Shown: in pieces, positions 46,021-54,193 of the stretch
Position numbering within the stretch: position 1 is the first letter of the stretch
Layout of the letters: every line of letters begins with the position of its first letter
From: Sphingopyxis sp. LK2115
Lineage (GTDB): Bacteria > Pseudomonadota > Alphaproteobacteria > Sphingomonadales > Sphingomonadaceae
Reading direction: 5' to 3'
DNA: 64,000 nt
NCBI RefSeq assembly: GCF_014595975.1
Contig: NZ_JABWGQ010000035.1
Span: 28,182 to 92,181, forward strand
Translations under genes and position numbers: made by a program
The notes under the pieces: model-generated
What the model was told of the DNA's origin: nothing
Seen by the model: only the letters and a program-made list of their open reading frames with translations
Database searches by the model: none

Positions 46021-48652
46021 TGCTTTTCTCCTCTGACAGGATTCGGGCGAGAGCGGGGCGGCACGAACCGCAGTTGGTGCCTGCGCCGAGCGCGCCGCCG
46101 ATGGCCGCCAGGTCGGCGAGCTTCTGGTCGCGGATGGCGGCGATGATGCTTTTCATTCCGATGCCAAAGCAGACGCAGATGGTCGGCCCGTTGTCCGCCT
46201 GCATTCCGGGTGCGCGTCCCGCAAGCAGCGTCGGCGCGACGTCGGGGGCCACGAGCTGAGCGATGAGCCAGTCGCGTCCAGGTAACGCGCCCTTTTCCGT
46301 CACAAAGAGCGCGCCTGCGAGGCGGCCGTTCACGATCACCGCGATGCGTTTCATGCCCCGTCCGGCGTCCTGCGCCTCGATGCGCTCGCCCTTTGGAAGC
46401 AGCGCCTCGATTCTTTTCAGGTCGCCGTTCCCGGCGACTTCCCACAGCACCCCCGACGGCACGGCGACGCGCGTCGCCCACAGGCAGCGCGGCGCCTCGG
46501 GCAGATCGCGGGCAAGGATCAGGAATCCGCGCCACCGCGGGTTGACCGGGACGATCGACGCAGGCGTGCGCTTGAAACCCGGCTGGCCCGACACCGGATC
46601 AACGAGCGGGCGGGACAGAAGGCCGGTACGCCCGCCGTTCGCTGTGCGGTCGGTCCAGTGGATTGGCACGAACAGTTCGCCGATGCGTTGGCCGCTATGG
46701 AATGCGACCCGGTACAGGCTCTCGCCCTGCGGGGTTTCGACGCGGGCGAGGCCGCCGTCGGCGAGGCCGAGGCGCGCGCCATCGTCGGGGTGGACCTCGA
46801 CGAGCGGTTCCTCGCGGTGGCGCGCCAGCTTCGGGGCAAGGCCGGTGCGCGTCATCGTATGCCACTGGTCGCGATACCGTCCGGTGTTGAGCGTCAGCGG
46901 CCATCGGTCAAGCGGTTCGGGAAGGGGCTTCTGCGTAACGGGGACAAGGCGCGCGCGGCCGTCGTCGGTCGAAAAGCGCCCGTCGGCAAAGACTTGGTCG
47001 CCGCCCCAGCGAAAAGGCTGCATTGCGTCATAGGCGGCGTTGCCGCCGAGCGCGGCGCCACGCAGCGCGAAAAGGCGCGCGCCATCATTGCCGTAACTCG
47101 ACAGGCGGCAATGTTCCCGCCAGATGTCGGCGGGGCGGTCATAGGCAAAGGCATTTTTCCATCCCATTCGCCGCGCGACTTCCTTGATGATCCACCAGTC
47201 GGGCATTGCTTCGCCTGGGAGCGCAAAGAGCGCGCGCTGGCGGCTGACTGTGCGGTCCGAATTGGTGACGGTGCCGTCCTTTTCGCCCCATGCGGCGGCG
47301 GGCAGGCGGACATGCGCAAAGGCGCCGGTATCGGTCCTTTCGATCACGTCGCTGACGACGACGAAGGGGCAGGCGCCCAGCGCGTCGCGAATGCGGTTCG
47401 CGTCGGGCATCGACACTGCCGGGTTGGTCGCCATCACCCACAGCGCCTTGATCCGGCCTTCGCCGATCGCACGGAACATATCGACAGCCTTAAGGCCCGG
47501 CTTTTCGGCAATCGTTGGCGCGGCCCAGAAGCGCCGGACGCGGGCGCAGTTTTCAGGCGTGAAATCCATGTGCGCGGCGAGCGTCGAGGCAAGCCCGCCG
47601 ACCTCGCGCCCGCCCATCGCATTGGGCTGGCCGGTGATCGAAAAGGGAGCGGCGCCGGGTTTGCCGATGCGGCCTGTCGCAAGATGGACGTTGAGGATCG
47701 CATTGACCTGGTCGGTGCCGCTCGTTGACTGGTTGATCCCCTGGCTGAACAGGGTGACTGTGCGCGGCGTCGCCGCGAACAGATCATAGAAATGCCTGAG
47801 GTCGGCAGCGGACACATCGCAGATGCGCGCGACCGACCACAGGTCATTCCCCTCTCCAAGCCTGTTCCAGAAATCATCGGGCGCGGCGACATGCGCAGCG
47901 AGATAATCGTCATCAACGGCCCCTGCTTCGCGGCAGTGCGCGAGCAGCCCGTTCATCAGCGCGACGTCGCTTCCCGGTCGGATGCCCAAGTGAAGATCGG
48001 CTTCGTCCGCGGTCTCGGTGCGGCGCGGGTCGATGACGACCAGTCTGGCGCCAGCCTCGCAGCGCGCGCGGATGCGCTGATAGACGACCGGATGGCACCA
48101 GGCGGTGTTCGACCCGACGAGCACGAACAGGTCGGCGGCGTCCAGATCCTTGTAGGTTGCGGGCACGACATCCTCGCCAAAGGCGCGCACATGCCCCGCG
48201 ACCGCGCTCGACATGCAGAGGCGCGAATTGGTGTCGATGTTCGCGGTGCCGATGAAACCCTTCACCAGCTTGTTCGCGACATAATAATCCTCGGTGAGCA
48301 ATTGCCCCGATACATAAAAGGCCACGCTGCCGGCGCCGTGCCGTGCGATCGTCTCCTTGAACCGCCGGGCGACAAGGTCGAGCGCCTTGTCCCAGCTTGC
48401 GCGTTTATTACCGATCATCGGATGGAGCAGGCGGCCTTCAAGTCCGACCGTTTCGCCGAGGTGCGTCCCTTTCGAGCAGAGCTTGCCGTGGTTGGCGGGA
48501 TGGTCGGGATCGCCCGCTATCTCCACGCTTCGTTCACCCGTTACCGTCGCACGGATTCCGCATCCGACGCCGCAATAGGCGCAGGTGGTCTTTATAGCCC
48601 TTTCCGCTTGGGGGGCGTGCCGGGTCGGGAGAGGGGACGGGGGCATGTTCAA
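46010..48652 (-). CDS. nasA: Assimilatory nitrate reductase catalytic subunit
   Basis: This cytoplasmic molybdenum bis-MGD enzyme reduces nitrate to nitrite. The 880 residues start with a [4Fe-4S] motif (TTCAYCGVGCGIRAT, then GKLCSKGTHLGET). They continue with the molybdopterin domains (GFIGTANIDTNSRLCMSSAV, FSQGINQSTSGTDQVNAILN, PNAMGGREVGGLA) and the MGD-binding C-terminal barrel (LTLNTGRYRDQWHTMTRTG). The last ~60 residues form a BFD-like [2Fe-2S] domain with CVCFGIGMKSII and GTNCGSCRPAL, as in Klebsiella-type NasA, which accepts electrons directly. It lies 37 bases after nirD. Confidence 0.96.
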   Translation of the reverse strand: MNMPPSPLPTRHAPQAERAIKTTCAYCGVGCGIRATVTGERSVEIAGDPDHPANHGKLCSKGTHLGETVGLEGRLLHPMIGNKRASWDKALDLVARRFKETIARHGAGSVAFYVSGQLLTEDYYVANKLVKGFIGTANIDTNSRLCMSSAVAGHVRAFGEDVVPATYKDLDAADLFVLVGSNTAWCHPVVYQRIRARCEAGARLVVIDPRRTETADEADLHLGIRPGSDVALMNGLLAHCREAGAVDDDYLAAHVAAPDDFWNRLGEGNDLWSVARICDVSAADLRHFYDLFAATPRTVTLFSQGINQSTSGTDQVNAILNVHLATGRIGKPGAAPFSITGQPNAMGGREVGGLASTLAAHMDFTPENCARVRRFWAAPTIAEKPGLKAVDMFRAIGEGRIKALWVMATNPAVSMPDANRIRDALGACPFVVVSDVIERTDTGAFAHVRLPAAAWGEKDGTVTNSDRTVSRQRALFALPGEAMPDWWIIKEVARRMGWKNAFAYDRPADIWREHCRLSSYGNDGARLFALRGAALGGNAAYDAMQPFRWGGDQVFADGRFSTDDGRARLVPVTQKPLPEPLDRWPLTLNTGRYRDQWHTMTRTGLAPKLARHREEPLVEVHPDDGARLGLADGGLARVETPQGESLYRVAFHSGQRIGELFVPIHWTDRTANGGRTGLLSRPLVDPVSGQPGFKRTPASIVPVNPRWRGFLILARDLPEAPRCLWATRVAVPSGVLWEVAGNGDLKRIEALLPKGERIEAQDAGRGMKRIAVIVNGRLAGALFVTEKGALPGRDWLIAQLVAPDVAPTLLAGRAPGMQADNGPTICVCFGIGMKSIIAAIRDQKLADLAAIGGALGAGTNCGSCRPALARILSEEKSNAA

Positions 48653-48689
48653 CCGCCGTTCCCCTGTGCGCTCAAGGGGGGAAGGGGTT

Positions 48690-49034
48690 TCACGCGGCCG
48701 CCTTCAACGTGCTGGCGCGACAGATCAGCACGCGCCCGCCGTCGACCTTGACCGGCACCGTCGGCGTGCAGCCCTTGTCCTCGCCCAGCGCCTCTCCGGT
48801 CGACAGGCTGATCCGCCAGTTGTGCAGCGGACAGGCGACCGCGCCGCCGTGCACGATGCCTTGCGACAGGCGACCATGCTTGTGCGGGCAGCGGTCTAGG
48901 AGGGCGAAGATTTTGCCATCGGCGGTGCGGAACACCGCGATGTCGTCGCCGCCGGCGACCTGCACGGTGCGGCTGCCACGCACGGGAATCTGGTCGACCC
49001 AGCCGATGTCGAGCCATTCGGCGGCGGTGGTCAT
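48690..49034 (-). CDS. nirD: Nitrite reductase small subunit (Rieske type)
   Basis: NirD is the small subunit of NADH-dependent assimilatory nitrite reductase. ATG 49034 overlaps the nirB stop (ATGA). The 114-residue Rieske-like fold has CPHKHGRLSQGIVHGGAVAC and CPLHNWRISLSTGEALGEDK. Both Cys-x-His pairs (CPHKH and CPLH) are present, so a true [2Fe-2S] cluster is possible here; the E. coli protein lacks it. The longer open frame to 49289 is a shadow of nirB. Confidence 0.93.
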   Translation of the reverse strand: MTTAAEWLDIGWVDQIPVRGSRTVQVAGGDDIAVFRTADGKIFALLDRCPHKHGRLSQGIVHGGAVACPLHNWRISLSTGEALGEDKGCTPTVPVKVDGGRVLICRASTLKAAA

Positions 49035-51508
49035 GCAAGTGCCTCCTGCGGGATGAAGCGCGCCATTGGCGCATGATGTTCGGCCTCGGCGCCCCCGGCG
49101 CGCTGCGCCCAGGGGTCGTCTTGCGAAAAGCTTTGCGAATAGAGGAAGCGCGCGCGCAGCGCTTCGCGGCCCGCCGAATCGTCGAGCAGCCTTGCCTTGA
49201 CATAGTCGAGGCCGACGCGCTCGATCCACGGCGCGGTGCGTTCGAGATAGCGCGCCTCTTCGCGGTAGAGCTGAATGAAGGCAGCGCAATAATCGAGCGC
49301 TTCCTGTTTGGTCGCGACCTTGCAGAGCAGATCGGTCGCGCGGACGTGAATGCCGCCATTGCCGCCGACGTGCAGTTCGTAGCCCGAATCGACGCAGACG
49401 ACGCCGAAATCCTTGATCGTCGCCTCGGCGCAGTTGCGCGGGCAGCCCGACACCGCGATCTTGAACTTGTGCGGCATCCAGCTGCCCCAGCTCATCCGCT
49501 CAATCTTGACGCCCAGCCCGGTCGAATCCTGCGTGCCGAAGCGGCACCATTCCGACCCGACACAGGTTTTCACGGTGCGCAGCGCCTTGCCATAGGCGTG
49601 TCCCGACACCATTCCCGCCGCGTTCAGATCGGCCCAGACTGCGGGCAGATCCTCTTTCTTGATCCCGAAAATGTCGAGCCGCTGGCCGCCGGTGACCTTG
49701 ACCATCGGCGCATTATATTTTTCGACGACGTCGGCGATGGCGCGCAGCTCTTTGGGGTTGGTCAGCCCGCCCCACATGCGCGGGACGACCGAATAGGTGC
49801 CGTCCTTCTGGATATTGGCGTGAAGCCGCTCGTTGACGAAACGGCTCTGCTGGTCGTCGACATATTCTCCGGGCAACGCGCAGAGCAGATAGTAGTTGAG
49901 CGCCGGACGGCACGACGAGCAGCCATCGGGGGTCGCCCAGTGCAGCTTCTGCATCACTTCGGGAATCGAACGCATATTTTGCGCGACGATTTCCCGCCGA
50001 ACGTCGTCGTGGCCAAAGCTGGTGCATTTGCACATGGTCTTCGGACCCGATTGCACATCGTCGCCAAGCGTCAGCGCCAGCAGGGTTTCGACGAGGCCGG
50101 TGCAACTGCCGCAGCTTGCCGACGCCTTGCACGTGCCGCGCACGGCGTCGAGGCTGTGCGCGCCCTTGGCGATGCACGAGATGACCTGACCCTTGGAAAT
50201 GCCGTTGCAGCCGCAGATTTCCGCATCGTCGGAAAGCGCCGCAACGGCCGCCTTAGGGTCCGCCTGCCCACCCCCGGAGGCGAAGGCCTGGCCAAAGATC
50301 AGCACATCGCGAAGCCCGGACACATCGTCCTGTTTTTTGAGCAGGTCGAAATACCAGCTGCCGTCGGCGGTATCGCCGTAGAGGACGGCGCCGACGATGC
50401 GGTCGTGCTTGAGCACCACGCGTTTGTAGATACCCCGCGCCGCATCGCGCAACACAATGTCCTCGCACCCGTCGCCGCCCGAAAAATCGCCCGCGGAAAA
50501 GACGTCGATCCCCGACACCTTGAGCTTGGTCGAGGTCACCGAGCCGCGGTAGCCCGATGGTTTCTCGACGAGGCCGTCGGCAAGACTGCGGCACATGTCC
50601 CACAGCGGCGCGACGAGGCCATATACCTGCCCGTCATGCTCGACGCATTCGCCGACCGCGAGGATGTCGGGATCGCTGGTCACCATATGGTCGTCGACCT
50701 GAACGCCGCGCCCGACGGCCAGCCCCGCGTCGCGCGCGAGCGCGGTTGACGGACGGATGCCGACCGCCATCACGACCAGGTCGGCGGGAATCAGCGTCCC
50801 GTCTTTCAGCCTCACGCCCTCGACCTTGCCGTCGCCGACGATCTCCGCGGTGTCGGCGCCGGTCAGGATGGTCTGGCCGCGCGCCTCCAGCGCCTGCTTC
50901 AGAAGCCAGCCCGCCGCTTCGTCGAGCTGGCGTTCCATCAGCGTCGGCATCAGGTGGATGACGGTGACCCTCATGCCCCGCAGGCTCAGGCCGTGCGCGG
51001 CCTCAAGGCCGAGCAGGCCGCCGCCGATCACCACCGCGTTTCCGCCTTTCTCGGCGGCGCTCAACATCGTGCCGACATCGTCCATGTCGCGAAAGGCGAC
51101 GACGCCGGGCAGGTCCTTGCCGGGCACGGGAATGATGAAGGGGTCGGAACCGGTCGCGATCAGCAGCTTATGATAGCTTTCGCTGATCCCGCCGCGCGTC
51201 GTCACCGTCTTTGCCGCGCGGTCGATCGCGATCACCGGGTCGCCCGCGATCAGTGAAATGCCATTGGACGCATACCAGTCGGCATCGTTGATCACGATGT
51301 CGTCGAAGCTTTTTTCGCCCGCAAGCACGGGCGAGAGCATGATGCGATTGTAATTGACGCGCGGCTCGGCGCCGAAAATCGTCACGCGATAGCGTGTGCG
51401 ATCGCGCGCGAGCAGTTCCTCGACCGCGCGGCACCCGGCCATGCCGTTGCCAATGACGACGAGATGCTCGCGCGTGTCGGTTTCAGCCTTGAGGGGGCGA
51501 TGTTCCAT
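49031..51508 (-). CDS. nirB: NADH-dependent nitrite reductase large subunit
   Basis: NirB reduces nitrite to ammonium with siroheme, a [4Fe-4S] cluster, FAD and NADH. The start is ATG 51508 (MEHRPLKAETDTREHLVVIG). The N-terminal FAD/NAD domain has VVIGNGMAGCRAVEELLARD and ADLVVMAVGIRP. Two BFD-like cluster domains follow (CGCNGISKGQVISCI ... CGSCTG and CKCTSFGHDDV ... CSSCRPALNYYL). The sulfite/nitrite reductase half then carries the siroheme ligands in TCVGSEWCRFGTQDS and SGCPRNCAEA. The 825 residues are normal. It is coupled to the porin gene by one base and to nirD by ATGA. Confidence 0.97.
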   Translation of the reverse strand: MEHRPLKAETDTREHLVVIGNGMAGCRAVEELLARDRTRYRVTIFGAEPRVNYNRIMLSPVLAGEKSFDDIVINDADWYASNGISLIAGDPVIAIDRAAKTVTTRGGISESYHKLLIATGSDPFIIPVPGKDLPGVVAFRDMDDVGTMLSAAEKGGNAVVIGGGLLGLEAAHGLSLRGMRVTVIHLMPTLMERQLDEAAGWLLKQALEARGQTILTGADTAEIVGDGKVEGVRLKDGTLIPADLVVMAVGIRPSTALARDAGLAVGRGVQVDDHMVTSDPDILAVGECVEHDGQVYGLVAPLWDMCRSLADGLVEKPSGYRGSVTSTKLKVSGIDVFSAGDFSGGDGCEDIVLRDAARGIYKRVVLKHDRIVGAVLYGDTADGSWYFDLLKKQDDVSGLRDVLIFGQAFASGGGQADPKAAVAALSDDAEICGCNGISKGQVISCIAKGAHSLDAVRGTCKASASCGSCTGLVETLLALTLGDDVQSGPKTMCKCTSFGHDDVRREIVAQNMRSIPEVMQKLHWATPDGCSSCRPALNYYLLCALPGEYVDDQQSRFVNERLHANIQKDGTYSVVPRMWGGLTNPKELRAIADVVEKYNAPMVKVTGGQRLDIFGIKKEDLPAVWADLNAAGMVSGHAYGKALRTVKTCVGSEWCRFGTQDSTGLGVKIERMSWGSWMPHKFKIAVSGCPRNCAEATIKDFGVVCVDSGYELHVGGNGGIHVRATDLLCKVATKQEALDYCAAFIQLYREEARYLERTAPWIERVGLDYVKARLLDDSAGREALRARFLYSQSFSQDDPWAQRAGGAEAEHHAPMARFIPQEALA

Positions 51509-52710
51509 CAGAGCGTCCAGTCCAGTTGCAGCCAGAGTTTGTCGGTGTCGGTGGCGAAGCTGTCGGCCTTGTAATGGGCGTAGCGCACCGAGCCGGTGAG
51601 CTTGCCCAGCTTCGCGCTCGCAAGCAGGTCGATTTCGTCGCCATAGGCGCGCGAGGCGCGGTCGCTGCGGAAAGCATGATAAACCGCCTGCACGGTGACG
51701 GCGTTCAACGGTCCCACCGCCTTCCACCCCCAGCCCGCGCTTGCATAGAGGTCGCGCACGCCATCGGGCGGCGTGACGAGAAACTTGTCGGCCCAACCCT
51801 GGAACTTGAACCCTGTCGCGAGCGGAGTCTGAAAGCTGGTGAGCGCGGCGCCGTTGCTCGCTCCAAGCATTTCATATCCCGCGCCGATGCGCGGACCGCC
51901 AAAATCGACCGCGACGTCGGCAAGATAATAATCGGCGGCATAGTCGTTCGGATTGCGGTGCCAGTCCGACTGGCGCGCATAGGAAAGCTGATAGGCGAGC
52001 TTCGCCATTCCCAGCCGCTGTCCGCCGTCGAGCCGGACGCCATAGCTCTGGCTCGACAGGCGAAAAGCCGACACCGCCGCCTCGTCCTGATCGACCAGAT
52101 AGGCAAAGGCACCGAGCGCGCCGACCGGCGTTTGCACGCTCAGCCTCGCGAATATATTGCCGCCCGATACCGCCTGCTGGCGCGCACCTTTACCATCGAT
52201 GCCCCAGATCGTCCGTACGCTCCACGCATAGGCGATGTCAGCTTTCACGTCCTTGATGGCGCTGATCTCGGCACGCAGCGCGTCGAAACTCTGGCCGTTC
52301 TGGCGAAAGCCGACGCTCCCGACGAACCGTTCGTCGTCGAATCCCAGCCGCTGCCGCCCCGCGGTCACCGCAATGCCGGGTGCGGCATAGCGAAGTTGCG
52401 CGCGGGTGAGGGCTATATTCTGGGGGTCGGCCACGATCGGACGGGTTGCGCCGCCGTCGAGGCCGTCGAAATACGCATCGACAATTGCCAGATTGCCTTG
52501 CCCTTCGACCAGCGCCGACCAGCGCCCCGCCTTCGCCTCGATCCCGGCACGGACGCGCAGCGTGAGCGCGCCGGCATCGGCGGCAAGGCCGTCCTGATCG
52601 ACCTGTTCGTAGCGGAGGCGTGCGTCGCCAAGCGGCGCGAGGGTGACGTCGCGGGCGTGCGCGGCCCCGAACGGCGCGAGCGCCAGCAACAGCATGAGGG
52701 TGCGGGCCAT
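51508..52710 (-). CDS. Outer-membrane porin, alginate-export (AlgE-like) type
   Basis: The start ATG 52710 gives MARTLMLLLALAPFGAAHAR, a Sec signal with cleavage after AHA. The mature ~380 residues alternate hydrophobic and polar residues as in a beta barrel. The early segment VTLAPLGDARLRYEQVDQDG and VTAGRQRLGFDDERFVG match the alginate-export family, and the chain ends with aromatic LWLQLDWTL, a typical outer-membrane sorting terminus. It sits 2 bases after narK and shares one base with nirB. Despite the family name, its likely task here is passage of nitrate or nitrite across the outer membrane. Confidence 0.85.
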   Translation of the reverse strand: MARTLMLLLALAPFGAAHARDVTLAPLGDARLRYEQVDQDGLAADAGALTLRVRAGIEAKAGRWSALVEGQGNLAIVDAYFDGLDGGATRPIVADPQNIALTRAQLRYAAPGIAVTAGRQRLGFDDERFVGSVGFRQNGQSFDALRAEISAIKDVKADIAYAWSVRTIWGIDGKGARQQAVSGGNIFARLSVQTPVGALGAFAYLVDQDEAAVSAFRLSSQSYGVRLDGGQRLGMAKLAYQLSYARQSDWHRNPNDYAADYYLADVAVDFGGPRIGAGYEMLGASNGAALTSFQTPLATGFKFQGWADKFLVTPPDGVRDLYASAGWGWKAVGPLNAVTVQAVYHAFRSDRASRAYGDEIDLLASAKLGKLTGSVRYAHYKADSFATDTDKLWLQLDWTL

Positions 52711-52712
52711 GT

Positions 52713-53948
52713 TCAGATCCGCACACCTTCGGCCGCGCCCCAGGTCGCGCGCCACTGGCCCTTGACGAACATCAGCGCGGCAAGCGCGGCGACCGCAAGC
52801 GCTGCGAAGATATAGAAGCCCGGCGCAAAGCTGTCGCTCCACTGTTTCGCAAAGCCGAGCGAGGAAGCGAGGTAGAATCCGCCGACGCCGCCCGCCATGC
52901 CGACGAGTCCCGTCATCACGCCGATTTCGGTCGCAAAACGCTGCGGCACGAGCTGGAACACCGCGCCGTTGCCGGTGCCGAGCGCGAGCATCGCGATGAC
53001 GAAAAGGCCGAGCGCGGCGGGCAGGTTCGCTGCCTGCGGCACCCCCGCAAGCGCCAGGGCGGCGACCACAAACACCATCATCAGCGCCCTTACGCCGCCG
53101 ATCCGGTCGGCCAGCGCGCCGCCCAGCGGGCGCACCAGCGATCCGGCGAAAACGCAGCCGGCGGTGCAATATCCGGCGATCACCGGAGTCAGGCCGAACT
53201 GGTCGGTGAAATAAATGGGAAGCGATGCCGCCAGCCCGACAAATCCGCCGAACGTCACCGAATAAAAGGCCATCAGCCACCAGGCGTCGGCGGTCTTGAG
53301 CGGCTGAAAATAATCGACCAGCTTTTTGGGGGCAGGGGCGTTCGGCGCGTCCTTTGCCATGATAAGATAGGCGACAAACACGATCGTCAGAGGAATGCAG
53401 GCGAGGCCCAGCACGGCGTTCCATCCGAAGGTTACGGCAAGGCCGGGCGCGAACAGCGCGGCGAGCACGGTGCCCGAATTGCCCATGCCGGCAAGCCCCA
53501 TCGCCTTGCCCTGATGCTCGGGCGGATACCAGCGGCTCGCGAGCGGCAGCGCGATCGCAAAGCTGGCCCCGGCGAAACCCAGCACCACGCCGAGCGCCAG
53601 GGTCCCCGCAAAGCTGGTGACGCCCGCCGCCCAGGCAAGAAACAGGCCGGCGATAACGATCACCTGGCTGATCGCCCCCGCACGCTTCGGACCGATACGA
53701 TCGACGAGCAGCCCGTTCACGACGCGCAGCAGCGCACCCGCGAGCGTCGGCACGGCAACCATCAATCCCTTCTGGGCAGGAGTCAGGCCAAGATCGTGTG
53801 AAATTGCCGGCGCGAGCGGACCAAGTATGACCCAGACCATGAAGGCCAGGTCGAAATAGAGAAAGGCCGCAACCAGCGTCGGCCAGTGGCCGCTCGCCCA
53901 GAAACTCGTTTTGGGTGCCCTTCCGGCCCCTGCGCCCGCAATCGTCAT
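52713..53948 (-). CDS. narK: Nitrate/nitrite transporter (NarK/NasA MFS family)
   Basis: This is a 12-helix major facilitator carrier of the nitrate/nitrite porter family. ATG 53948 (MTIAGAGAGRAPKTSF) is preceded by AGGGGACGG. Family signatures are FDLAFMVWVILGPLAPAISH in helix 1, and the two nitrate-signature Gly-rich helices GNSGTVLAALFAPGLA and GLVGMAGGVGGFYLASSLG. LSRWYPPEHQGKAMGL-like ASRWYPPEHQGKAMGLAGMG is also present. The 411 residues are full length. An extension to 54026 would run through the terminator upstream and is rejected. It is the first structural gene downstream of the ANTAR leader. Confidence 0.95.
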   Translation of the reverse strand: MTIAGAGAGRAPKTSFWASGHWPTLVAAFLYFDLAFMVWVILGPLAPAISHDLGLTPAQKGLMVAVPTLAGALLRVVNGLLVDRIGPKRAGAISQVIVIAGLFLAWAAGVTSFAGTLALGVVLGFAGASFAIALPLASRWYPPEHQGKAMGLAGMGNSGTVLAALFAPGLAVTFGWNAVLGLACIPLTIVFVAYLIMAKDAPNAPAPKKLVDYFQPLKTADAWWLMAFYSVTFGGFVGLAASLPIYFTDQFGLTPVIAGYCTAGCVFAGSLVRPLGGALADRIGGVRALMMVFVVAALALAGVPQAANLPAALGLFVIAMLALGTGNGAVFQLVPQRFATEIGVMTGLVGMAGGVGGFYLASSLGFAKQWSDSFAPGFYIFAALAVAALAALMFVKGQWRATWGAAEGVRI

Positions 53949-53973
53949 CGTCCGTCCCCTTCGTGTGACGGGC

Positions 53974-54022
53974 AATAAAAAAGCCGCCAGGACGGCGGCC
54001 ACGCGGGCGCATCCTGACGGCT
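53974..54022 (-). terminator. Conditional intrinsic terminator in the narK leader
   Basis: On the minus strand AGCCGTCAGGA (plus 54012-54022) can pair over all 11 bases, with one G:T, to TCCTGGCGGCT (plus 53982-53992), followed at once by TTTTTATT. A shorter hairpin GCCGCC-GTCCT-GGCGGC (plus 53983-53999) uses the same T-run. It stands 26 bases upstream of the narK start codon, so it would stop transcription before the operon. Together with the upstream hexaloops this is the layout of an antitermination-controlled leader. Confidence 0.85.
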
Positions 54023-54067
54023 TCATTGCCTGTTGGAGTGCAGGGAAGGCCCCTGCCTGCCGCGCGG

Positions 54068-54123
54068 GCTACCCCCTCGTTGGAGCAGCGACCGCTTTAT
54101 CCTGCCCCGGCATCCTTGCCGAG
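54068..54123 (-). promoter_or_regulatory. Two-hexaloop ANTAR target RNA in the narK leader
   Basis: Two hairpins with six-base loops are visible on the minus strand. P1 (plus 54106-54123): arms CTCGGC/GCCGGG, loop AAGGAT. P2 (plus 54068-54089): arms GCTGCTCC/GGGGTAGC with wobble pairs, loop AACGAG. Both loops have A at position 1 and G at position 4, the pattern established for RNA targets of ANTAR proteins. They are 16 bases apart and lie between nasS and the narK terminator. NasT, encoded just upstream, is the expected ligand and would prevent termination when released from NasS. Confidence 0.85.
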
Positions 54124-54193
54124 TGCGATTAAACTGCCTGATTCGCGGATCTCCTGCAAGTCGTTATTTCGCAGGTGCAGCATTTATATAGAA

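Noticed and set aside
51508..54012. 834-residue minus-strand frame apparently fusing a transporter-like region to the porin
   Set aside because: Only its C-terminal 400 codons are real (the porin). The upstream part is an out-of-frame reading of narK.
53949..54026. Extended start of narK at 54026
   Set aside because: The extra codons would be the terminator hairpin and T-run; the ATG at 53948 has a good ribosome binding site and matches the family start.
54181..54190. TATATAAAT as a narK -10 promoter box on the minus strand
   Set aside because: It is suggestive, but no -35 match stands at 16-18 bases and no sigma-54 GG/GC pair fits, so I do not list it as a promoter. The real start of the leader remains unknown.
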